DNA of 64,000 nt from CAVOXO01 sp963700425. GTDB taxonomy: Bacteria > Actinomycetota > Acidimicrobiia > Acidimicrobiales > Microtrichaceae. The stretch lies in assembly GCA_963700425.1 (NCBI GenBank), contig CAVOXO010000003.1:372001-436000 (forward strand), read 5' to 3'. The notes beneath the pieces were generated by a model. The model was not told where the DNA came from. It did no database searches and worked only from the letters and a program-made list of their open reading frames with translations. Below are positions 25,817-35,397 of the stretch, in pieces. The position numbers were made by a program, and so were the translations under genes. Each line of letters starts with the position of its first letter. Position 1 is the stretch's first letter.

Positions 25817-28306
25817 ATGAGCCGTCGAGGCCTGGGAGGACGTCGGTCGCGCTCTGCGAAGCCGGAGCGAACGACCTCCGACGCTCGCGTCGCGGCCGAC
25901 GTTGACCCCGAGCTTCGGCGATCGCGGGCGGACCACCCGTCTCATGCCGAGCTCCATCTGCTCGTCGAGGACGCATCGTGGAAGGGGTCCACGGCGGAGA
26001 CCGATTCGACGGCTGCGAGGCCGATCCCCGATCTCCGGCCCTTCCGGAGCGGCTGGGGCGCGAACGGCAGCCCGCTCGCCGTGGCCCGAGTCGGTCCGAC
26101 GCGTCTGACCGCTCGCCGGATCCACCGGTCCTACGTCATCGAGATCGCGCGGGGCGAGGACGAGGTGCGGATCTCCCGCGTGTTCTGCGCTCCGGAACCG
26201 GGGGTGACTCCCGAGGTCGAGAGGGCAGCCGCCGCACTCGTCGAGTCCCTCGCTCTCCCCGCGAACAGCGTCATTCGGTTCATCGGCCCCGTCGTCGCGC
26301 CGCCGCCGCGCCGTGCGACACGCGCCCGACTCCTGGGTCGACGCGTCGACTCGTCATGGGTGGTGGCCAGCGGCCGCTGGGGCGGACGATTCCCGTCCGA
26401 GGCCGAACTCGATGAGATGATCGATGAGGGCCCGGCCGGCAGCCCGGTAGCCACGGACCCTGAGTCCGGCCTCGACGCCGACGTGTCCGAGATACTGACA
26501 GGGCCTCTGGCGGCCGGTGTCTACCGTCTGTTGTCGGCTGTTCTCCCCGTCCCGGCGCCGGTGTCGATCACCCGACAGCACGTCGTGTCGGAGCGGTGGG
26601 AAGGTGATGCCAAGGGGGAACTCGTCACCGAGATCGGAATCGACGGGCCCTGGTGGACGGAGACCGACGAGCCGCACGACATCGCGGTCGACCGACACGG
26701 ACACGTCATCGAGGGCGAGACCGGATGGATCTGTCCCGTGTGCTCCGCCGTCGGCTGTTGGAAGTGTCCCACCGACGAACTCCTCGCCGCCTGCACCGCG
26801 TGTGGCCAGGAGGCGTGCGGTGTGTGTCGCACCACCGCCCACGGCCGGGTGGCCGAGCCGGGACCGTGTTCGTTCTGCTCGATCCGCAGTTGCGACGACT
26901 GCGGCCATCGTGCCGGCATCGTCGCGTGCGCGGTCTGTGACGCCTCATGCTGCGATTCGTGCCGTGATGACGGACTGTGTCCCCGTTGTTCGGGTCTCGA
27001 GGAGGCGGACGATGTCGCCATCGGCCGGCTCCCGGTGGCTCTGCACGCCCACGGTCTCGCGGTGGCTCTCGGGAATCACCGGGACACGGTGGTCGTGGCT
27101 CTGAGGGGAACGGAACGGCGTGAGGTGGCGATTCTCCGCCGCGGTGAGATCGTCGAGTGGTGGAGTGCGGCCGCCGCACCTCCGGCAGGAGGGTGGTTGC
27201 CCGATCCCTACCGGGCAACGGGCGACGGCAACACCGTGCTCGAATGGGAGCCGGTGGACGCCGCGAGCCCGGGAAAGGCGACGCGACCCCATCTCATCGT
27301 GGAGGTCGATGAACGTCCGGCACTCACATGGAGTTGTGAGGACGAGTCCGGCGCGGTCGTGGTGCGGAGTGATGCGCCGGTTCCGGTCGACAACCTTCGC
27401 GATGAGCGGGACATGCACGCCGCCCTCGGTGCTGTCGAGGCCACCGGTGAGAGCCGATGGCCGACCCCGGCGTCGGGCCGGCTCTCCACGAGTCTCGATC
27501 GACTGATTCCGGATCGCGAACCGCCCGTGCGCCACCGGGTTCGGGTGTCGCGCCATTCCGAACGCCGTCGCGTCGAGATCCTCGGCGGCGGCATGCGCTC
27601 ATTCGACATCTCGACCGGCGAAGCGATCGCCCACGTGGCTCCGTGGCGAGAGCCGCTTCCCACCGATCGTTCGTTGTTCCCAGGGTGGTCTCCCGAGCCC
27701 ATCGTGTTCTGCGCAGCCGTTCTCGACGACGTGTCGACGGCGTTGGCCTGTTTCGGATCACTGGTGGTCCTGGCGGTGGCGCAGCGCAACGAGCCGCTCC
27801 AGTTCCATCCTCTGACCGAGACGACCGGCGTGCTCGAATCGATCGAGCTGGGCCAACGGCTCACCGGCGCCCTGGCCCCGACGGTGGTCACCAGCATCGT
27901 GGCTCCCTCGGCGATCGACGAGACGGAGGTCATCGGGGCCACGCTGAGGGAGCGGTTCGTCCGCCCTCTGGTTCTGGCCCCGGAGGGTCCACCGTCGAGA
28001 GCAGCGACGTCGGCTGCGGTCCGTCACTGGACGGGCGCGGTGCCGCCGGTGATGCCGACGACGTCGGATGTCCCCGCCGATGACGTGGCCGACGCGCTGT
28101 TCGCCACGGCGCGTTCGTTCGGGAGGATTCCCGAACCGCGGGTCGTGTCCCTGGGAGTCGAAGTGGTCGAGACCTGGGACCTGCCCTCGGGGCCGGTGAC
28201 CTTGGCGCGGCGATTCCGGCCGGCGCCGTACGTGTCCGCGGGAGTCCCCGAACTCGGCGTCGCGGCGGTACTCGCGGATCCCATCAACCTCACACCGCCC
28301 CGCTGA
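25817..28306 (+). CDS. unrecognised large protein with central cysteine-rich zinc-ribbon array
   Basis: I do not recognise this 829-residue protein. The frame is intact, unlike many neighbours. About residues 300-400 carry a dense array of CxxC pairs: CPVCS, CWKC, CTACG, CGVC, CSFC, CDDCGH, CAVC, CDSC and CPRC. That would bind four or five zinc ions in a RING/B-box-like or ribbon stack. The flanks (about residues 60-290 and 410-829) look like soluble mixed alpha/beta domains without membrane segments or catalytic motifs that I know. The first 40 residues are Arg/Ser-rich. Earlier in-frame starts (25694, 25724) are possible. It stands alone between the F420 enzyme and the ClC channel. A binding or scaffold role is more likely than catalysis. 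Confidence 0.7.
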   Translation: MSRRGLGGRRSRSAKPERTTSDARVAADVDPELRRSRADHPSHAELHLLVEDASWKGSTAETDSTAARPIPDLRPFRSGWGANGSPLAVARVGPTRLTARRIHRSYVIEIARGEDEVRISRVFCAPEPGVTPEVERAAAALVESLALPANSVIRFIGPVVAPPPRRATRARLLGRRVDSSWVVASGRWGGRFPSEAELDEMIDEGPAGSPVATDPESGLDADVSEILTGPLAAGVYRLLSAVLPVPAPVSITRQHVVSERWEGDAKGELVTEIGIDGPWWTETDEPHDIAVDRHGHVIEGETGWICPVCSAVGCWKCPTDELLAACTACGQEACGVCRTTAHGRVAEPGPCSFCSIRSCDDCGHRAGIVACAVCDASCCDSCRDDGLCPRCSGLEEADDVAIGRLPVALHAHGLAVALGNHRDTVVVALRGTERREVAILRRGEIVEWWSAAAAPPAGGWLPDPYRATGDGNTVLEWEPVDAASPGKATRPHLIVEVDERPALTWSCEDESGAVVVRSDAPVPVDNLRDERDMHAALGAVEATGESRWPTPASGRLSTSLDRLIPDREPPVRHRVRVSRHSERRRVEILGGGMRSFDISTGEAIAHVAPWREPLPTDRSLFPGWSPEPIVFCAAVLDDVSTALACFGSLVVLAVAQRNEPLQFHPLTETTGVLESIELGQRLTGALAPTVVTSIVAPSAIDETEVIGATLRERFVRPLVLAPEGPPSRAATSAAVRHWTGAVPPVMPTTSDVPADDVADALFATARSFGRIPEPRVVSLGVEVVETWDLPSGPVTLARRFRPAPYVSAGVPELGVAAVLADPINLTPPR

Positions 28307-28387
28307 CGCCCGTTACCGGAACGGCGGCCGCGAGCCCGGTACGATGCGTCCCGCCCCCTGCCCTCTCAAGGTGTCGACGACCACCAC

Positions 28388-29656
28388 ATGCCCCTGACCC
28401 GCACCGAAGAGTTCAAACGGCTCGCCACGAGATCGCGGGAGGGTGTGCTCCTGGCGGCCATCGTGGGTGTTCTCACCGGGTTGTCCGTCGCGGTGTTCGA
28501 CCGGATCGTGGTCGACGTCGCCCTCGAAACGTTGGTCGAGCTCCCCCTGTGGGTGCGCATCGTCGCCCCCGTCGTCGGTCTGGCGGTGTCGGCGGCGATC
28601 CTCAGGGTGGGCAAGGCTCGCACCTCGGCGACCGCCGACGAGTACATCCGCAACTTCCACGACCACGACGATCTCTCGATCCGCACAGCCCCGGCCCGGC
28701 TCGCCGCGTCCATCGCCACTCTCGGCACCGGAGCTCCCCTCGGACTGGAGGGCCCGTCGATCTACATCGGCTCGGTCATCGGAACGTCGGTCCAGTCGCG
28801 TTTCCGCCGGCTGTTCGGAGCGGGGCAGGCCAAGGCACTGATGGTGGCGGGAGCGGCAGCGGGAGTGGCGGCCATCTTCAAGGCGCCGGCCACCGGTGCG
28901 GTGTTCGCCCTCGAGGTCCCCTACCAGGACGACATAGGGAGGCGGCTGCTCATTCCCTCGCTCGTCGGAGCCGCGTCGGGCTACCTCGCCTATGTGGCGA
29001 TCAACGGCACCACCCCGCTCCTCAGCGGTGGCGGAGCCGCCCCGTTCGATTTCCGGGACCTCCTCGGCGCGTTGCTCCTCGGGGTGACGACCGGGCTGGT
29101 GACCCGGGTGTTCTCGTGGATGATCCGACAGGCGAAGCGCTTCCAGCGGGCGGTGCCGGCGTGGCAGGCGGTTCTGGTCGGCGGATCCGCCATCGCCGCC
29201 ATGCAGATGATCGGCTGGCAGCTCACGGGCACAGACGTCGCGCTGACGCCCGGCTACAACGCCATCAGCTGGGCGGCCGACCCGACGACGGCCCTGTGGC
29301 TCGTCGCGACGTTGATCATCATCCGCGCCGTGGGGACGACCGCGGCGCTCGGTGCGGGTGGCGTCGGCGGGTTGTTCGTGCCGCTCGTCGTGTTGGGGTC
29401 CCTGTTCGGGGAGTTCATCGGTGGCGTTCTCGACGCCCCGAATCCCAACCTGTTCGCCCTCATCGGAGTGGCGGCCGCGCTGGGCGCCGGCTACCGGGTG
29501 CCCCTCGCGGGCGTCATGTTCATCGCCGAGGCGAGTGGCCGGCCGGGCTTCATCGTTCCCGGGCTGCTCGCCGCGGTGGGCGCCGACCTGGTCATGGGCG
29601 CATCCTCGGTCACGCCGTATCAGCAGACCAGCGACGCCGTGTCCGAATACCATTGA
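28388..29656 (+). CDS. ClC-family chloride channel/antiporter
   Basis: A 422-residue ClC protein with about ten helices. The anion-selectivity motifs are recognisable: GTGAPLGLEGPSIYIGS (in place of GSGIP and GKxGPxxH), AGAAAGVAAIFKAPATGAVFALE and ALGAGGVGGLFVPLVVLGS. The gating glutamate is kept in GLEGPS. There is no C-terminal CBS pair, so it is a minimal prokaryotic ClC. It could exchange chloride for protons or act as an anion leak. It starts 81 bases after the zinc-ribbon gene and ends 44 bases before the HMG-CoA lyase. Confidence 0.9.
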   Translation: MPLTRTEEFKRLATRSREGVLLAAIVGVLTGLSVAVFDRIVVDVALETLVELPLWVRIVAPVVGLAVSAAILRVGKARTSATADEYIRNFHDHDDLSIRTAPARLAASIATLGTGAPLGLEGPSIYIGSVIGTSVQSRFRRLFGAGQAKALMVAGAAAGVAAIFKAPATGAVFALEVPYQDDIGRRLLIPSLVGAASGYLAYVAINGTTPLLSGGGAAPFDFRDLLGALLLGVTTGLVTRVFSWMIRQAKRFQRAVPAWQAVLVGGSAIAAMQMIGWQLTGTDVALTPGYNAISWAADPTTALWLVATLIIIRAVGTTAALGAGGVGGLFVPLVVLGSLFGEFIGGVLDAPNPNLFALIGVAAALGAGYRVPLAGVMFIAEASGRPGFIVPGLLAAVGADLVMGASSVTPYQQTSDAVSEYH

Positions 29657-29700
29657 GTTCCCCGATGGTGCGGTCGGTGCGGCTCGGGCAGACTGGCCCG

Positions 29701-30639
29701 GTGGTCGTGACGCAGAACCCCCGATCGGTCGAGATCGTCGAAGTGGCGCCCCGCGACGGGCTCCAGTCCGATCCCACGATGTTGTCGACCGAGGCCAAGG
29801 TGGAACTCATCGCCCGTCTGGTGTCGACGGGGCTGCGGAGAGTGGAGGCCGTGAGCCTGGTCAACCCGACACGGGTTCCACAGATGGCCGACGCATCGGA
29901 GGTGATGGCGGGTCTCCACGATCGGGTGGACATCGAGGCCCTTTCGCCCTCCTACATCGGACTCGTGCTGAACGACCGGGGTTTCGACCGGGCGGTCGAG
30001 GTGGGCGTCGACGAGGTGAACGTCGTCGTGGTGTGCACCGACACGTTCGCCGAGAAGAACCAGGGCCGCCCCACCGACGCTCTCATCGACGCCGCGAGCG
30101 GCATCTGTGCGTCGGCTCGCACTGCGGGGATCCCCACATCGATCACCCTCGCCGCCAGCTTCGGCTGTCCCTACGAGGGCGAGGTGTCGCTCGACCGTTT
30201 CGAGTCGGTGGTGTCCCGGCTGGTGGAGATCGGCCCCGACGAGTTGGCCCTGGCCGACTCCATCGGGGTTGCCGCGCCGATCGACGTCCGCGAGCGGGTC
30301 GCCCTGTCGACCGAGGTGATCGGAGATCACCCGATCCGGCTTCGGGGGCACTTCCACAACACCCGCAACACCGGGCTGGCCAACGCCGTGGCCGCCGTCG
30401 AGAGCGGGGTGGGGGTCCTCGACAGCTCGGTCGGAGGCATCGGCGGGTGCCCGTTCGCCCCGAACGCCACCGGGAACATTCCGACCGAAGACCTCCTGTA
30501 CCTGCTGGGTCGGATGGGCTGGCCGACCGGCGTCGATGTGGACGCGGTCGCTGCGATCGTGCCGTGGGTCGAAGGGGTGCTGGATCATCCGGTGCCGGGC
30601 TATCTGTCCAAGGCCGGCAACTTCCCGCCCCGCCCCTGA
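29701..30639 (+). CDS. mvaB: hydroxymethylglutaryl-CoA lyase
   Basis: A TIM-barrel lyase of 312 residues that splits HMG-CoA into acetyl-CoA and acetoacetate, the last step of leucine degradation. The start EIVEVAPRDGLQ, the metal-binding HFHNTRNTG and the signature GGIGGCPFAPNATGN (catalytic Cys in GCPF) are all diagnostic for the DRE-TIM HMGL group. The GTG at 29701 gives a protein starting just before the first strand; CAGACT six bases upstream may be its -10. The ATG at 29665 is the alternative. No leucine-pathway partners are adjacent. Confidence 0.87.
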   Translation: MVVTQNPRSVEIVEVAPRDGLQSDPTMLSTEAKVELIARLVSTGLRRVEAVSLVNPTRVPQMADASEVMAGLHDRVDIEALSPSYIGLVLNDRGFDRAVEVGVDEVNVVVVCTDTFAEKNQGRPTDALIDAASGICASARTAGIPTSITLAASFGCPYEGEVSLDRFESVVSRLVEIGPDELALADSIGVAAPIDVRERVALSTEVIGDHPIRLRGHFHNTRNTGLANAVAAVESGVGVLDSSVGGIGGCPFAPNATGNIPTEDLLYLLGRMGWPTGVDVDAVAAIVPWVEGVLDHPVPGYLSKAGNFPPRP

Positions 30640-30643
30640 GGGG

Positions 30644-31015
30644 TCAGCCGGCGTCGTCGCGGCGGTCGTCGGATGCCTCGGCAACGGCGTCGTCGCCGAG
30701 CCAGTGGCGAACCGTGACGTGTGACGCCGCGGGGTCGAGGGGGTCGATATCGGTATCGACCCAGTTCGGTTCGGGCGGTTCGCCGGGGAGCACCTGGATG
30801 ATCGGGGCCTCCTCGCGTACCGGCTCGAGGACCTCCTGCAGGCCGAGCGCCACGCCGTTCAGCACGGCCCCCGCTGCGGTGTTCCGGGCGAATCGAACCG
30901 GTCGTGACGTCGGCTCGATGGGGCCGTCCTCGGACAGCGGGTCGAAAAGGTCCGCGTCGTCGGCGACCGGGACGGTGTCGTCGTCGGTTGCCGCGTCGTC
31001 GTCGGGGGAACTCAC
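30644..31015 (-). CDS. small acidic protein of unknown function
   Basis: A 123-residue, strongly acidic protein without a recognisable domain. The N-terminus is Asp/Glu-rich (DDDAATDDDTVPVADD), the middle has a possible amphipathic helix (GAVLNGVALGLQEVLEP), and the end has IIQVLPGEPPEPNWVDTD, which looks conserved-like. It starts with GTG four bases after the stop of the phosphotransferase, so it is the last gene of that operon. Nothing suggests export. Confidence 0.6.
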   Translation of the reverse strand: MSSPDDDAATDDDTVPVADDADLFDPLSEDGPIEPTSRPVRFARNTAAGAVLNGVALGLQEVLEPVREEAPIIQVLPGEPPEPNWVDTDIDPLDPAASHVTVRHWLGDDAVAEASDDRRDDAG

Positions 31016-31019
31016 GACC

Positions 31020-32132
31020 TCAGGCTACCGGTCCGGCCGGGGCGGAGCCGTCGCGGTCGATGACCTCGAACGTCGACAGGTCGACCATGGCCTGACACGA
31101 ACGCCGGGCCATCGTCAGGAACATCTCGTCGCCCCTCGTCGTGGGATCCGCGTACGCGGCACCGAGCACGGTGATGAGCGGGGCCTGGAGGAGCCCGAAG
31201 CGATAGTCGTCCCAGCACGTGTCCTCGGAGTACCCACGCACACCGTGGGCGGCCAGGGCCCGGGTGTAGGTCCCCACGAGTTTCCGCTCGAGGGTCCGCC
31301 GGGGTGCGACCTCCAGGCTGGTGCCGCAGAAGTAGGCCAGATCGCGGGCGGGGAGGCCGATGCCGAGCGTCTGCCAGTCGACGGTCGTGACCGTTGCGCC
31401 GTCATCGGGGTCGAAGAGCAGGTTGTCGAGGCGGAAGTCGCCGTGGATGAGTGAGAACCGTTCGGGTCGGCCCAGCATCCAGCCGGTCATTCTCTGCGCC
31501 GCACCCTCGAGTATCTCAGCGTCCTCGGCGCGCAGTCGGTCGCGGTAGCGCTCGCGGAAGGTGACGACCGCGTCATGGAACACCGCTCCCCAGAAACCTG
31601 CGGTCTCGGGCGACGGACGGTCGAGACCGTCGACGTCCATCAGGGTCGGGTCGCCCCACCTCGGGCCGGCCAGTCCGGCGAGCGCCGTCACCGCCGCGTT
31701 GGCCTGCGACTCGGTGCAGCCGGCGATCTGGTCTCCCTGGTTCGCCGGCGCCATGTCGTCGAGGATGAGGACGAAGTCGGCCGGGTCGTCTCCGAGCCGT
31801 GCCAGGTGGCACCCGGGCACCGCGATGGCCACCGTGTCGGCGATCGACGAGTAGAAGCGGACCTCGCTGGGATAGGCGCCCCCCGCGCCACCCGCCCTGG
31901 CAGCTTCTGACAGGCCGGGAAGTTTCACGACGAGCGACGACGGAATCGTCTCGGCATCGGGACCGCTGCTGCGGTGGACGACGCGGATGCTCTGGGACAT
32001 CTGACCCGTGCCGATCGGCGTGGCCTCGAGCGAGTCGACCGTCAGGTCGTTGCCCGCCTCCCGGAGCGCCTCCGTCAACCACGCCGGAGTGATCTGCTCG
32101 ACGGCTCCGATCATCTCGACCGTCCCGGTCAC
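31020..32132 (-). CDS. phosphotransferase-family (APH/ecdysteroid-kinase-like) protein
   Basis: A 370-residue small-molecule kinase of the APH fold. The catalytic loop is LIHGDFRLDNLLF and the metal site is VDWQTLGIG; the nucleotide site begins at GTGQMSQSIRV with the Lys in LVVKLPG. Proteins of this subgroup are frequent in actinobacteria and their substrates are mostly unknown. The ATG overlaps the TGA of the MBL hydrolase (ATGA), so the two are co-translated and may act on one compound. Confidence 0.85.
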   Translation of the reverse strand: MTGTVEMIGAVEQITPAWLTEALREAGNDLTVDSLEATPIGTGQMSQSIRVVHRSSGPDAETIPSSLVVKLPGLSEAARAGGAGGAYPSEVRFYSSIADTVAIAVPGCHLARLGDDPADFVLILDDMAPANQGDQIAGCTESQANAAVTALAGLAGPRWGDPTLMDVDGLDRPSPETAGFWGAVFHDAVVTFRERYRDRLRAEDAEILEGAAQRMTGWMLGRPERFSLIHGDFRLDNLLFDPDDGATVTTVDWQTLGIGLPARDLAYFCGTSLEVAPRRTLERKLVGTYTRALAAHGVRGYSEDTCWDDYRFGLLQAPLITVLGAAYADPTTRGDEMFLTMARRSCQAMVDLSTFEVIDRDGSAPAGPVA

Positions 32133-33418
32133 GTCGGCGCCCCGTCGTCGCCACCGGCGATGGCCGCGGAGCTCCGCGCCGTCTGACCGAAGACCCCCCT
32201 GGCCATCAGTGACGTCTCCTCGGCCCGCCGTCGGCGGTAGATCTCGGCCCTCGTCTCGTGGATTCCCGGGTCATCGTCGGATGCGGCGGCAGCGGTCTCG
32301 ATCAGTGAGCAGGCCAGTCGGAGATCACCCCGGTCGGCCAGCTCGGCCGCCCGCTGCGCCACGACGCCGACGCCGCCGGCGAGAGAGGCGATCTCTGCGG
32401 CCAGCGCGGCTCGGGACGGCGGCTTGAGTTGTGCGGGGTCGCCATCCCACCAGCCGCCGTAGAGCCGCCAGATGTTGCGGATGACGAACTCGGGCTCGTC
32501 GTACACGGGCTGAAGGTAGGGAAGCGCCAACAGATCGGGATCGACCGTCACCCCGTGGACGATCTCGTCGAGGGTCGCTCCCGAGTTCATGGCGCCGACC
32601 ACGTCGGCCACCAGGGTCTCGAGGACCCCGGCGACGGTGTCCAACACGGTGGCGATCCGGGCCCTGCCTCCGATGGGAAGTCCGTGGGCCGGGATGACCA
32701 GCTCGGGGGCGAGCGCGGCCATCTCCCGCAGAGCCGTCGCCCATTCGGAGGGGTAACGCTGGACCTTCTGTGGATTGCCGGCGTTGGGGAACACCCAGAT
32801 GAGGAAGTCCCCCGCGATGATCGTGCGGCGATCCTCGATCCACGCCCAGGTGTGGTCGTCGGTCTCGCCGCGGGCATGGCGCAACTCGACGTGGAGGTCA
32901 CCCACCCTCAGCCCGCTGCGCTCGGAGAATGTGTCGGTGCACTCGGCTGCATCGGACGGCAGGAATCGGGTATCACCGCCGAGGGCACCCCCGGGTCCGA
33001 ACTGGCGGACGTTGATGGCGGTGTTCCACCCATCGGTGTACCGGTACCGGTCGAATCGACGCGCCACGTTCTCGTGCCCGATGACGCGGGGGTCGGCGAC
33101 ACCCTTGGCCCGGTTGGACTCGACGAAGAAGCCACTCCCACCGACATGGTCGACGTGACCATGGGTGTAGACGAGAGTGTCGAAGGCGTCGGGGGACCAA
33201 CGTCGAATCGCCTCGACCACCCCCGCTCCGGTCATCACCGAGCTGGTGTCGAAGGCGACCAGACCTGCGGTGGTGCGGAACACCACGCTGTGGCTGAAGC
33301 TCTCGACAACGGCCAGGTCGTCGGCCAGCTCGGACAATTCGTTGGTGACCCGATTCGACGGCTCGTCGATGATGCCCTCGTCGATGATCCGCGAGGAGAG
33401 TGCGATGAGATCGGACAT
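32129..33418 (-). CDS. metallo-beta-lactamase-fold hydrolase, alkyl-sulfatase-like
   Basis: A 429-residue MBL-fold enzyme. The zinc motif is THGHVDHVGGSG and later ligands are seen in ELRHARGETDDHTW and in VIPAHGLPIGG. The C-terminal helical region (YGGWWDGDPAQLKPPSRAALAAEI) matches the dimerisation domain of BDS1-type alkyl sulfatases, so a sulfate-ester or lactone hydrolase is likely. The ATG at 33418 is chosen for the GGGGG five bases upstream. It is the first gene of an operon with the phosphotransferase and the small acidic protein. Confidence 0.85.
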   Translation of the reverse strand: MSDLIALSSRIIDEGIIDEPSNRVTNELSELADDLAVVESFSHSVVFRTTAGLVAFDTSSVMTGAGVVEAIRRWSPDAFDTLVYTHGHVDHVGGSGFFVESNRAKGVADPRVIGHENVARRFDRYRYTDGWNTAINVRQFGPGGALGGDTRFLPSDAAECTDTFSERSGLRVGDLHVELRHARGETDDHTWAWIEDRRTIIAGDFLIWVFPNAGNPQKVQRYPSEWATALREMAALAPELVIPAHGLPIGGRARIATVLDTVAGVLETLVADVVGAMNSGATLDEIVHGVTVDPDLLALPYLQPVYDEPEFVIRNIWRLYGGWWDGDPAQLKPPSRAALAAEIASLAGGVGVVAQRAAELADRGDLRLACSLIETAAAASDDDPGIHETRAEIYRRRRAEETSLMARGVFGQTARSSAAIAGGDDGAPT

Positions 33419-33488
33419 GAGTCCCCCTTCGGAGCCGCCGACTCGTCGCCTGAGGCGGGTTGGCCGATGGTAACGCGGGCGGTGTGCA

Positions 33489-34432
33489 ATGCTCGCCGAC
33501 GTGTCTTCCCCGGTGATCTCGGCGACCGGCCTGGTGAAGAGGTACGGGTCCAACGCCGTCCTGACCGGGACCTCCTTCGAGATCGGCCCCGGTGTCACGG
33601 GCCTTCTCGGCTCGAACGGCGCCGGGAAGACGACGCTTCTGGGGCTGGTGCTGGGACTCGCACGCCCCGACGACGGCAACCTGGTCGTCCTCGGAAGCGA
33701 TCCGCGGACCGCAGGTCCCGAGGTGCGGGCTCGGATCGGGTATTCGCCCGAGCACCATCTGCTCCCTCCGGATCTGCCCGCGATCGACTTCGTTCGTCAC
33801 ATCGCCGAGATCCATGGGCTGGGTCGCGATGACGCCGATCGGGCGGGCGTCCGACTCGCTGTGGTTCACGGGCCTCGGCGAGGAGAGGCTGCGGCCGCTC
33901 GGGACCCTGTCCACGGGTCAGCGTCAGCGGGTGAAGCTGGCCATGGCCATCGCCGCACGACCCCGAGCTGGTGCTGTTCGACGAACCAACCGACGGCCTG
34001 GACCCCTCCCAGCGCGACACGATGCTCGACCTCATCGGACGCCTGTCGTCGGAGCTTCGGGCTCAGCGTCGTGTTGTCGTCGCATCTGCTCGACGAGGTC
34101 GAGCGCACGTGTTCGAACGTGGTGATCTCTCCGACGGCAAGGTCGCCGCCAGCGGGTCGCATCGACACTCTCCGGGGTGAGGATCGCGGCCTGATCGTAG
34201 AGGTGGACTGGGGCTCGGAGCGCTGGCATCGGCCATGTCGGGACGCGGGATCGATGTGGCGGTCGACGGCCACTCCCTGATCCTGACCCTCGGGTCGCAC
34301 ATGGAGGGCTGGACCCACGATCACCTCCTGATGGTCACCCGCGACGAGATCGCCGGACTGGGTCTCCCGCTCCGGCGTCTGAACCGCCGTCGGGCCTCTC
34401 TCGAGGACGTGTTCCTGGCGGTCGGCACGTGA
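33489..34432 (+). CDS. ABC transporter ATP-binding protein 1 (multiple frame breaks)
   Basis: The ATPase of an ABC-2-type exporter, about 314 residues. Walker A is GSNGAGKTT, the signature is LSTGQRQR, Walker B is LFDEPTDGLDP and the switch His is in SSHLLDEVE. These motifs fall in three different frames, with breaks near 33855, 33960, 34075 and 34215, but their order and spacing are normal. The C-terminal end (RRASLEDVFLAVG) is typical for this class. It is the first of four genes joined by GTGA overlaps. Confidence 0.8.
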
Positions 34433-35397
34433 GCGCGCCGACGGTCGACCCGAGCGAACCAGGGTGCGGCACGGATCTCGGACCGCGGCTACCGGCGTTT
34501 CTCGGGCCAACGCGCCGGGTCGACCCACGCCATGGGCAGCGTGGTGGTGGACACCATCCAACGCGCGCTCGGCATCCATCGCAAGGCCCGCCACAAGGTC
34601 CTGCCGATTCTCGCGATCGCCATGGCGTACGTGCCCGCGGTCGTCTACGTGGGTGTGGTGGTGCTTGACCAACCGCCTCGTCGACGACGCCGAGGACGCG
34701 GGAATCGTCGGGGGAGCCGAACAGGCGGCGGTCGTCACCAACCAGCTCATCCGCGACTACCCGGCCTATTACACGTCGATCATCGCGGCGATCATGCTCT
34801 TGGCGGCCTTCGTCGCTCCGGAGGTGCTCTGCACCGACCGGCGGACCGGAATGCTCGGTCTGTATCTGGCCTCGCCCCTGACCAGGCTGACCTACGTCGC
34901 GTCCCGCCTCGTCGGCATCCTCACGGTGATGTGCGGCGTGACCTTGGGTCCGACCCTCCTGCTCCTTATCGGCTACAGCACCCAGGGAGCGGGGCCCTCG
35001 GGATTCACGGCCTGGTTGTCGACCCTGCAGAGGGTCGTGGTGGCGGGGGTGGCGGTGGCGGCGTTCTTCACGCTCATCTCGCTGGCGCTCGCCTCGATCA
35101 CGTCGCGACGGGCGGCGGCCTCGGGGGCGTTCATCGTTGCGGTGGTCGGCACCGGGGCGCTCGTTCCCTACCTGATCGTGTACGGGGAACAACCCTCGCG
35201 CGTGGGCGATGGCGGACCTCCTGTTCCTGCCGATCGCCTTCACCTACGTCGTGTTCGATCAGAACCCGCCGGTGTTCGACCTCCTGGGTGTCGCCACGTT
35301 CCCCGATTGGCAGGTCTACGCCGGTGTCATCGGATGGTGCGCGCTGTCCCTTCTCGTGATCTGGGACCGCTACCGGCGGATGGTGGTGACTCGGTGA
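34429..35397 (+). CDS. ABC-2 type permease 1 (frame breaks)
   Basis: The membrane partner of the preceding ATPase, about 322 residues with six hydrophobic segments. Readable segments include KVLPILAIAMAYVPAVVYVG, TSIIAAIMLLAAFVAPEV, the conserved cytoplasmic TDRRTGMLGLYLASPLTR and a long C-terminal hydrophobic run. Breaks lie near 34465, 34670 and 35205. The GTG overlaps the TGA of the ATPase gene. The transported substrate is not known. Confidence 0.78.

Noticed and set aside
28549..30639. A long plus-strand frame of about 696 codons through the ClC gene
   Set aside because: The first 370 codons are an off-frame reading of the ClC channel. Only the last 312 codons, the HMG-CoA lyase, have recognisable protein features.
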